From Clostridia bacterium (lineage in GTDB: Bacteria > Bacillota > Clostridia > Oscillospirales > CAG-272): a DNA stretch of 11,496 nucleotides. The notes below the pieces were generated by a model. The model ran no database searches. It was given only the letters and a program-made list of their open reading frames with translations, and was not told where the DNA came from. The DNA lies in assembly GCA_017461825.1 (NCBI GenBank), contig JAFTXB010000016.1, positions 1 through 11,496 of the forward strand, given 5' to 3'. The stretch's first letter is position 1. Every line of letters starts with the position of its first letter. Of this stretch, positions 5,616 through 11,496 are shown piece by piece. The position numbers and the translations under genes were made by a program.

Positions 5616-7533
5616 GAAAAAAGCACCTCAGGCAACGTCAAAGCGTCCGCCCATGCAGAAGGGAATGCTCAAGCGCCTGCTCAAAATGCTGTTTGGCTTC
5701 TATCCCGTGCTCGTTCCCCTTACGATCGTTTGTATATTGTTTACGGCAGTCGCCTCCACCATTCCCGCAACCGTGCTCCAGCAGGTCACCGAGATGATCG
5801 AGAACTGGCAGGCAACGGGCGACTGGGAGGGGGCTTCGGCTGAGATCTTGCCGCGCGTGTTTTTCCTCATCGGAATGTACGTCTTGTCGCTGATTTCAAT
5901 TACACTTGAGACACAGCTTATGGCGTATATCACGCAGGGCTTCCTGTTCAAGATGCGTCGGACCATGTTTGAGCGTATGCAGGATCTTCCCATCCAGTAT
6001 TTCGATACGCACAAGCACGGCGACATCATGTGCTATTACACCAACGACGTTGACAATCTTCGCCAGCTGGTGGCACAATCGCTCCCCACCCTCATTCGCG
6101 CGTCGGTTACAGTGCTCAGCGTCTTCTTTATCATGCTGTATTACAGCGTATGGCTCACTTGCTTGCTTCTTTTGGGTGTGGTTGCCATTCTGTTCGTCAC
6201 CAAAAAGGTGGGCGGAGGCTCGGCAAAATACTTCGTGCTGCTGGTAAACGCGGTCGGCAAGCAGGAGGGCTTCATACAGGAGATGATGAACGGACAAAAG
6301 GTCATCAAGGTCTTTACGCATGAGGAAAAATGCAAGGAAGATTTCGACAAGATCCGTGACGAGTTGTTTGATGTCAGCTACAGAGCGCACGCCTTTGCCA
6401 ATATGTTGGGGCCGATCATCATGAATATCGGTAACGTGATGTACGTTATCGTTGCAACGGTCGGCGGACTGCTGCTGATCAAAAATGTGCCCAACCTCAG
6501 CCTGTCGGGGCTGCCGTTCGGAATCGACATCGTGGTTCCGTTCCTTTCCATGACCAAGCAGTTTACGGGTAACATCAACCAAGTCTCCCAGCAGATCAAC
6601 TCGATCATCATGGGTATGGCGGGAGCAACGCGTGTGTTTGAGCTGATGGATCAGGTGGCAGAGCCCGATGACGGCTACGTGACGCTGGTCAATGCCAGAA
6701 TCGCGCCTGACGGAAGTGTAACCGAAACCGCCGAGCGCACGGGACAGTGGGCTTGGAAGCATCCCCACTCTGCCGACGGAAGCGTGACATACACGCCCCT
6801 GCGCGGTGACGTGCGCATGACCGGGGTCGACTTCTGTTACGAGGAGGGCAAGCCGGTGCTCCACGACGTAAGCGTTTACGCCGAGCCCGGGCAAAAGGTG
6901 GCGTTTGTCGGTGCAACGGGCGCGGGCAAGACCACCATAACCAACCTCATCAACCGCTTTTACGACATTGCCGACGGAAAGATCCGCTATGACGGCATCA
7001 ATATCAACAAGATCAGAAAGTCGGATCTGCGCCGCTCACTCGGAATCGTCTTGCAGGAGACCTACCTCTCTACGGGTACGGTCATGGAGAACATCCGTTA
7101 CGGCAACCTTGATGCTACCGACGAGGAGTGTATCCGCGCCGCCAAGCTTGCGGGAGCCGACGATTTTATCACCCGCTTGCCGGGAGGATATGAGACCGAG
7201 CTTGCCAACAACGGTGCCAATCTTTCGCAGGGACAGAGACAGCTCATTGCCATTGCGCGTGCCGCCGTGGCAGACCCGCCCGTGATGATCCTTGACGAGG
7301 CGACCTCGTCGATCGACACTCGAACCGAGGCGATCGTGCAAAAGGGCATGGACGCGCTGATGAAGGGCAGAACGGTGTTCGTTATTGCGCACCGCTTGTC
7401 CACCGTACGTAATTCCGACGTGATCATGGTGCTCGATCACGGACGCATCATCGAGCGCGGCAGTCACGAAAAGTTGATCGCCGAGCGTGGGCAGTATTAT
7501 CAGCTGTATACCGGCGCGTTTGAGTTGGAATAA
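5608..7533 (+). CDS. ABC exporter half-transporter, catalytic-site subunit (TM288/BmrD type)
   Basis: This 641-residue partner of the preceding half-transporter has a basic N-terminal tail, six membrane helices in about the first 320 residues and a nucleotide-binding domain. The Walker A is canonical, GATGAGKTT (435-443, Lys441). The Walker B is canonical with catalytic Glu564 after Asp563, the switch histidine is His595, and the Q-loop is in VLQET. Its signature is LSQGQ (539-543) instead of LSGGQ. This is the complementary pattern: this chain's Walker motifs with the partner's VSGGQ make the active ATP site, and its altered signature faces the partner's altered Walker motifs. An insertion of about 50 residues between the membrane and ATPase domains (about 352-400, containing WAWKHPH) explains the extra length over a usual 580-600; from memory this is typical of the Clostridial branch. 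It acts in the cytoplasmic membrane as an efflux pump of unknown substrate. Confidence 0.93.
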   Translation: MSKKKAPQATSKRPPMQKGMLKRLLKMLFGFYPVLVPLTIVCILFTAVASTIPATVLQQVTEMIENWQATGDWEGASAEILPRVFFLIGMYVLSLISITLETQLMAYITQGFLFKMRRTMFERMQDLPIQYFDTHKHGDIMCYYTNDVDNLRQLVAQSLPTLIRASVTVLSVFFIMLYYSVWLTCLLLLGVVAILFVTKKVGGGSAKYFVLLVNAVGKQEGFIQEMMNGQKVIKVFTHEEKCKEDFDKIRDELFDVSYRAHAFANMLGPIIMNIGNVMYVIVATVGGLLLIKNVPNLSLSGLPFGIDIVVPFLSMTKQFTGNINQVSQQINSIIMGMAGATRVFELMDQVAEPDDGYVTLVNARIAPDGSVTETAERTGQWAWKHPHSADGSVTYTPLRGDVRMTGVDFCYEEGKPVLHDVSVYAEPGQKVAFVGATGAGKTTITNLINRFYDIADGKIRYDGININKIRKSDLRRSLGIVLQETYLSTGTVMENIRYGNLDATDEECIRAAKLAGADDFITRLPGGYETELANNGANLSQGQRQLIAIARAAVADPPVMILDEATSSIDTRTEAIVQKGMDALMKGRTVFVIAHRLSTVRNSDVIMVLDHGRIIERGSHEKLIAERGQYYQLYTGAFELE

Positions 7534-7607
7534 GATATTGACTTGAATTGTCTGAGAAGAGTGAAAAAGGGAGCTTACCGTATTAACTTTAGGAAGGAAA
7601 CAAGATC

Positions 7608-8834
7608 ATGAAAAAAACGGTTCTTAGAAATTACGCGCGTTTGATCGCGCAAAAGGGCGGCAATGTTCAAAAAGGACAGGACGTGTTGATCTATGCGTCA
7701 CTCGATCAGCCCGAGTTTGTTAAAATGGTTGCAGAGGAGTGCTATGCTTGCGGCGCGCGCATGGTGCGCGTTGAGTGGAGCTATCAGCCCATGACCAAAC
7801 TCACCTACAAAAAAGCAAACCTCACCACGCTATCCAAAATGGAGGATTTTGAGGTCGATAAGCTGAAATACCGCAGAGATAAACTTCCCGTGCATATTTA
7901 TATCGAGTCCGACGATCCCGACGGACTCAAGGGAATCGATCAGGCAAAGATGTCCAAGGCATCGCAGGCACGTTTTAAGATCATCAAGCCTTACCGCGAG
8001 GCAATGGACAACAAATACCAGTGGTGTATTGCCGCTGTTCCGGGGGCGGCGTGGGCAAAAAAGGTCTTTCCAAACGAAATCCGCGCACACGCTATGGAAA
8101 AGCTGTGGGAGGCGATTCTTTACACCGCGCGTGTGGATGACGATCCCGTAGCGGCATGGGAGGCACACAACAAGGATCTGGCAAGCCGTTGCGAATATCT
8201 TAACAATCTCGGAATTGAAACGCTGGAGTACCGTGCATCAAACGGCACCGATTTTCGTGTCGGACTTTTGGAGGACGCGCTCTTTATGGGCGGTTCCGAG
8301 TGTGCACAGGGAAGCGGTATCGAGTTCAATCCCAATATCCCCTCCGAGGAAGTATTCACTTCTCCCAAAAAGGGCGTTGCGGAGGGACTTGTTGTGGCAT
8401 CCAAGCCTCTGTCCTATCGCGGCGAGCTGATTGAAAACTTTTCGATCCGTTTTGAAGGCGGAAAAGCCGTTGAGGTACACGCCGAGCGAGGCGAGGAGCT
8501 TTTGCGCGAAATGATCGGGATGGACGAAGGTGCTGCATATCTCGGTGAGGTCGCTTTGGTGCCCTACGACAGTCCTATCCGCAATTCGGGCGTGCTGTTC
8601 TATAACACCTTGTTTGACGAAAACGCCGCCTGCCACTTGGCGCTCGGTCACGGTTTTACCAACGTTCTCAAAGATTACGATAAGTATACGACCAAGGAGT
8701 GCTACGACAAGGGCATTACCGATTCGATGATCCATGTCGATTTCATGATCGGAACCGAGGATCTTACCATCACAGCCATCACCCGCGACGGCAAGCGCGT
8801 TCCCATCTTTGAAAACGGCAACTGGGCGTTTTAA
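7608..8834 (+). CDS. M29-family metallo-aminopeptidase (AmpS/PepS/AmpT type)
   Basis: This 408-residue protein is the usual length for peptidase family M29. These cytoplasmic aminopeptidases use two metal ions (cobalt, zinc or manganese) and remove N-terminal residues from peptides. The conserved C-terminal metal-binding motifs are all present: IPSEEVFTSP (Glu248), YLGEVALVP (Glu314), CHLALG (His343), and HVDFMIG (His376 and Asp378). The N-terminal half contains the family's alpha/beta region (GQDVLIYA and following). AGGAAGGAAA at 7591-7600 supports the ATG at 7608. It begins 74 bases after the exporter gene with no clear terminator or good promoter in the gap, so it may be read through from the exporter promoter. 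No signal peptide is present. The family assignment is firm; the preferred substrates are unknown. Confidence 0.93.
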   Translation: MKKTVLRNYARLIAQKGGNVQKGQDVLIYASLDQPEFVKMVAEECYACGARMVRVEWSYQPMTKLTYKKANLTTLSKMEDFEVDKLKYRRDKLPVHIYIESDDPDGLKGIDQAKMSKASQARFKIIKPYREAMDNKYQWCIAAVPGAAWAKKVFPNEIRAHAMEKLWEAILYTARVDDDPVAAWEAHNKDLASRCEYLNNLGIETLEYRASNGTDFRVGLLEDALFMGGSECAQGSGIEFNPNIPSEEVFTSPKKGVAEGLVVASKPLSYRGELIENFSIRFEGGKAVEVHAERGEELLREMIGMDEGAAYLGEVALVPYDSPIRNSGVLFYNTLFDENAACHLALGHGFTNVLKDYDKYTTKECYDKGITDSMIHVDFMIGTEDLTITAITRDGKRVPIFENGNWAF

Positions 8835-8849
8835 GAGATGGAAGAAATG

Positions 8850-8905
8850 TTTTTGTGGAAAAAAGTTTTCCCCACACCCCTTTCAAAACTTTTAATTGAA
8901 AAAGT
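8850..8905 (+). repeat. Overlapping inverted repeats in the leader of the peptidase T gene
   Basis: Three mutually exclusive stems can be drawn between the two peptidase genes. GGAAAA (8857-8862) pairs with TTTTCC (8866-8871). AAAAGTTTT (8861-8869) pairs perfectly with AAAACTTTT (8885-8893). ACTTTT (8888-8893) pairs with AAAAGT (8900-8905), ending directly before the GAGGA ribosome binding site. The string resembles an interspersed intergenic repeat I recall from Clostridial genomes (AAAGTTTT, then a G-rich run, then AAACTTTT), but only one copy is in this window. The stems are A/T-rich, so their stability and any attenuation role are uncertain. Confidence 0.45.
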
Positions 8906-8917
8906 GAGGATCAATCA

Positions 8918-10123
8918 ATGAACGTGATCGATAGATTTTTAAAATATGTCAGCTTTGATACGCAATCTGATGAAAACTCAACAACCGTTCCCAGCACTGC
9001 CAAGCAGAAGGTTTTGGGCGAATATCTGGTGCGTGAGTTGACCGAGATCGGTCTTTCGGATGCGGTTGTCGACGAAAACGGATATGTTTACGCGGCTCTT
9101 CCCGCAAGCGAGGGCTATGAGAATGTTCCCACGCTCGGTCTGATCGCACATATGGATACGTCTCCCGATGTCAGCGGTGCAAACGTAAAGCCACAGATCG
9201 TGAAATACGAGGGCGGCGATATTCCGCTGGGACACGGCGAGGCGATCCGTGCGGAGGCGTTTCCGTTCCTCTCCAAATACGTGGGGCAGGAGCTGATCGT
9301 TACCGACGGCTCGACCCTGCTCGGTGCCGATGACAAAGCCGGGCTTGCCGAGATCGTTTCGGCGTGTGCGTATCTTGTCAGCCACCCCGAGATCAAGCAC
9401 GGTCGTATCGCCGTTGGTTTTACCCCCGACGAGGAGATCGGATGCGGAGCCGATCATTTTGACCTTGCCCGCTTCAATGCCGATTTTGCTTACACCGTGG
9501 ACGGAAGTGAGCTTGGCGAGATCGAATACGAAAACTTTAACGCCGCATCGGCAAAAATAACGGTACACGGTGTCAATATTCATCCGGGATATGCCAAAAA
9601 CAGCATGAAAAATGCCATTCTCATGGCAAACGATTTGATCACCATGATGCCCGCTGCCGAAACCCCCGCACACACCGAAGGCTACGAAGGCTTTTATCAC
9701 ATCAACGATTTTTCGGGATGCGAATCGCTGGCAACCCTCTCCATGATCATCCGCGACCATGACCGTCAAAAATTTGAGGATAAAAAGACCTTTCTGCAAA
9801 ACCTCGTTGCTTATCTCAACGGCAAGTGGGGTGAGGGCTCGTTTGAGCTTTCGCTGAAGGACAGCTACTACAACATGCAGGAAAAGATCCTGCCGCATAT
9901 GCATCTTATTGAAAATGCCAAGCGCGCTATGCAAAAGGTAGGTGTTGAGCCCTGCGTGGTTCCGATTCGAGGCGGCACCGACGGCGCGAGACTGTCGTAC
10001 ATGGGTTTGCCTTGCCCCAACCTTTCCACAGGCGGCGCAAATTTCCATGGTATCCATGAATTGATCCCCGTTGATTCGATGCACAAAATGGTGCAGGTGC
10101 TCGTCGAGCTGGTGAGAGCGTAA
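8918..10123 (+). CDS. pepT: Peptidase T (tripeptide aminopeptidase, M20B family)
   Basis: This 401-residue protein is close to the roughly 408 of E. coli PepT, a cytoplasmic two-zinc enzyme that removes the N-terminal residue from tripeptides. The active-site motifs match the family in order: AHMDTSPD (His78, Asp80), LLGADDKAG (bridging Asp138), TPDEEIG (catalytic Glu172 and metal ligand Glu173), VDGSELGEIEYE (Asp195), and NFHGIHE near the end (His377 as the likely last ligand). The dimerisation-domain histidine region IHPGYAKNSM is also intact. GAGGA at 8906-8910, 7 bases before the ATG, supports the start. It follows the M29 aminopeptidase by 83 bases on the same strand; together they would finish peptide breakdown to amino acids. 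There is no clear intrinsic terminator after it before the next promoter. Confidence 0.95.
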   Translation: MNVIDRFLKYVSFDTQSDENSTTVPSTAKQKVLGEYLVRELTEIGLSDAVVDENGYVYAALPASEGYENVPTLGLIAHMDTSPDVSGANVKPQIVKYEGGDIPLGHGEAIRAEAFPFLSKYVGQELIVTDGSTLLGADDKAGLAEIVSACAYLVSHPEIKHGRIAVGFTPDEEIGCGADHFDLARFNADFAYTVDGSELGEIEYENFNAASAKITVHGVNIHPGYAKNSMKNAILMANDLITMMPAAETPAHTEGYEGFYHINDFSGCESLATLSMIIRDHDRQKFEDKKTFLQNLVAYLNGKWGEGSFELSLKDSYYNMQEKILPHMHLIENAKRAMQKVGVEPCVVPIRGGTDGARLSYMGLPCPNLSTGGANFHGIHELIPVDSMHKMVQVLVELVRA

Positions 10124-10160
10124 AAAAGAAACCGATTGCATAAAAATTTTTTCCTTCCTC

Positions 10161-10189
10161 TTGCTTTTTTACCGCATATATGGTACAAT
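10161..10189 (+). promoter_or_regulatory. Promoter for the glycosyltransferase gene
   Basis: TTGCTT (10161-10166) and TACAAT (10184-10189) are separated by 17 bases, with an extended -10 TGG just before the second box. Transcription should start near 10196. A small palindrome (GTTTG-T-CAAAC, 10197-10207) lies at the predicted start and could be an operator or a chance feature. Confidence 0.75.
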
Positions 10190-10222
10190 AATAAAGGTTT
10201 GTCAAACTCGAAAAAAGTCGAA

Positions 10223-10229
10223 GGGAGGA
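10223..10229 (+). promoter_or_regulatory. Ribosome binding site that selects a GTG start
   Basis: GGGAGGA lies 5 bases before GTG 10235. The overlapping TTG at 10233 is in another frame. No in-frame ATG occurs until codon 13 (10271), which would cut into the first membrane helix, so GTG is the likely start of the glycosyltransferase. Confidence 0.8.
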
Positions 10230-10234
10230 CGGTT

Positions 10235-11496
10235 GTGCAGAGCTGGATCACGGTATGTAATATATTGGGAATGATCTTGGGCGGACTTTACGCATATCGG
10301 ATCATATTTGGCATTGTAGGTTTGTTTTGTTCCAAACGCTTTTCACATGCAAAGCGATTTCATAAATACGCGGTTGTGGTGGCGGCACGCAATGAGGCGG
10401 CTGTCATCGGAAATCTCCTTGACAGTATTCGCACGCAGGACTATCCCTCCGATCATGTTACGGTATTTGTTGTTGCCGACAATTGCACTGACAATACAGC
10501 TGAGGTGGCACGGCGTCACGGCGCGATCTGCTATGAACGTTTTGACAGCGAGCACGTGACAAAGGGATATGCATTGCAATTCTTATTTGAAAAGATCGAG
10601 CAGGACTTTGGCAGAGACAGCTTTGAAGGTTATTTTGTTTTTGATGCCGACAATCTGCTCAAAAGTGATTACATCAGCCGTATGAACGATGCGTTTGACA
10701 GCGGCGAACGTGTGATCGTCTCCTACCGAAACACCAAAAACCTCTGTGACGGCTGGCTTTCGGCAAGCTATGCCCTGCATTGGGTACGCACTTGTAGGCT
10801 GGAGCATTGCGCGCGTTCCTTTTTCGGCATTTCTGCTCGCATTCAAGGCACGGGATTTCTGTTTGGTTCGGAATTTGTCAAGGACGGTTGGCGCTATACG
10901 TCGCTCACCGAGGATCGCGCCTTTTCATCCGATATTGTTTCAAAGGGTGTTGCCGTTTCTTATCAACACGAGGCTGTTTTTTATGATGAGCAACCCACAT
11001 CCATCGGCATTGCCATGCGTCAGCGCTTGCGCTGGGCAAAGGGAAACCTGCAGGCATTTGTTGAGACCGGAAAAGCACTGTTTTTGGGGATCTTTACCCA
11101 AAAGGGCGCGAAACAACGCATATCCTGCTATGATATGCTGCTTTTCAACTTTCCAAGCAGTGTGGTTTCGGTTCCTTTAAAGATCATCGAGGCAGCGATT
11201 GTTGTTGCAATGTTCATTACCGCCGGCAGACTGCCCGCAGAGTTGGCTTGGCTGACATGGCGTGTGTTTTACATTTTGATTTTCGAGCATTTTACCTGTA
11301 TCGGGCTTGGCTTTCTTGTGTTCATTTTGGAGCGCAAACGCCTTTTACCTTTGCGTCCGCATCAGTATTTCTTTTATTCCCTTATGTTTCCCATGTTTGG
11401 TATCATCGGTGATATCGTTATGCTGGGGGCGGTATTTCTCAAGGTTACATGGAAGCCGATCCCACATAATGCCGATATTAAAATCGGACAAATTGA
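10235..11496 (+). CDS. Processive-type family 2 glycosyltransferase, membrane protein (3' end cut off)
   Basis: The frame is open from GTG 10235 to the window edge (420 codons plus 2 bases). One N-terminal membrane helix (about 11-31) is followed by a GT-A domain. Asp82 in VADNCTD is the nucleotide-binding aspartate, DAD (137-139) is the DxD metal site, TED (225-227) holds the presumed base, and QRLRW (263-267) is the Q/RxxRW motif of hyaluronan, chitin, cellulose and poly-GlcNAc synthases. Further membrane helices lie at about 305-330, 343-364 and 380-404. It would use a nucleotide sugar in the cytoplasm to build or extrude a surface glycan; sugar and product cannot be told. The ending (TWKPIPHN and following) resembles the usual C-terminus of such proteins, so little is probably missing. 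It has its own promoter and is likely the first gene of a unit continuing rightward. Confidence 0.88.
   Translation, partial: MQSWITVCNILGMILGGLYAYRIIFGIVGLFCSKRFSHAKRFHKYAVVVAARNEAAVIGNLLDSIRTQDYPSDHVTVFVVADNCTDNTAEVARRHGAICYERFDSEHVTKGYALQFLFEKIEQDFGRDSFEGYFVFDADNLLKSDYISRMNDAFDSGERVIVSYRNTKNLCDGWLSASYALHWVRTCRLEHCARSFFGISARIQGTGFLFGSEFVKDGWRYTSLTEDRAFSSDIVSKGVAVSYQHEAVFYDEQPTSIGIAMRQRLRWAKGNLQAFVETGKALFLGIFTQKGAKQRISCYDMLLFNFPSSVVSVPLKIIEAAIVVAMFITAGRLPAELAWLTWRVFYILIFEHFTCIGLGFLVFILERKRLLPLRPHQYFFYSLMFPMFGIIGDIVMLGAVFLKVTWKPIPHNADIKIGQI

Noticed and set aside
5896..6894. 332-codon minus-strand frame within the second exporter gene
   Set aside because: It is His/Asp-rich shadow sequence opposite a clear ABC transporter, with no ribosome binding site or domain. 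The same applies to the frame at 4257-4949.
7534..7607. Promoter before the M29 aminopeptidase (TTGACT at 7538)
   Set aside because: No -10 box lies 16-18 bases downstream, and the TATTAA at 7581-7586 has no matching -35.
8978..10141. 387-codon open frame antisense to the peptidase T gene
   Set aside because: It lies opposite a gene with all PepT catalytic motifs, has no recognisable domain and is a by-product of codon bias on the other strand.
10124..10160. Terminator after peptidase T
   Set aside because: There is an A-run followed by a T-run (AAAAATTTTTT) but no GC-containing stem, so it is not a convincing intrinsic terminator.
10746..11180. 144-codon frame inside the glycosyltransferase
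   Set aside because: It is out of frame with a continuous synthase-type glycosyltransferase that keeps all catalytic motifs through the same stretch.

Overview
The window reads as ordinary chromosomal DNA from a low-to-moderate GC Gram-positive bacterium, most likely an uncultured gut-type member of the Clostridia. The signs are housekeeping-type promoters (TTGACT/TTGACA-17-TATAAT), strong GGAGG-type ribosome binding sites, a lipobox lipoprotein with a Thr/Glu-rich wall-spanning linker, a heterodimeric ABC exporter typical of Firmicutes, and an M29 aminopeptidase next to a peptidase T. This taxonomic call is inference. No rRNA, tRNA, CRISPR array, transposase, integrase or phage gene is visible.

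Left part (1-3600): four separately transcribed small units. A minus-strand membrane protein with a C-terminal zinc ribbon (46-642) is divergent from a plus-strand ferritin-like diiron protein (782-1279). The ferritin-like gene converges, across a bidirectional hairpin, on a minus-strand membrane-anchored TIR-domain protein (1331-2524) that has its own near-consensus promoter. A strong terminator separates the TIR gene from a minus-strand SGNH-hydrolase lipoprotein (2677-3555).

Middle and right part (3556-11496): a 323-base AT-rich intergenic region carries a strong plus-strand promoter. It drives an overlapping pair of half-transporter genes (3879-5615 and 5608-7533). Their nucleotide-binding motifs are degenerate in the complementary way expected of a heterodimeric exporter with one dead and one active ATP site. 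Two metallopeptidases follow on the same strand: an M29 aminopeptidase (7608-8834) and a PepT-like tripeptidase (8918-10123). Together they could carry out the last steps of cytoplasmic peptide breakdown. A new promoter then precedes a processive-type family 2 glycosyltransferase (10235 onward, GTG start), which runs off the right edge a few residues short of its likely end.

The most interesting gene is the TIR protein: zinc ribbon, helical repeat region, TIR domain with the putative NAD-cleaving glutamate kept, and two C-terminal membrane helices. It is an isolated gene without recognisable defence partners, so an immune or signalling role is only a hypothesis. I did not find a multi-gene system that I can claim is undescribed.
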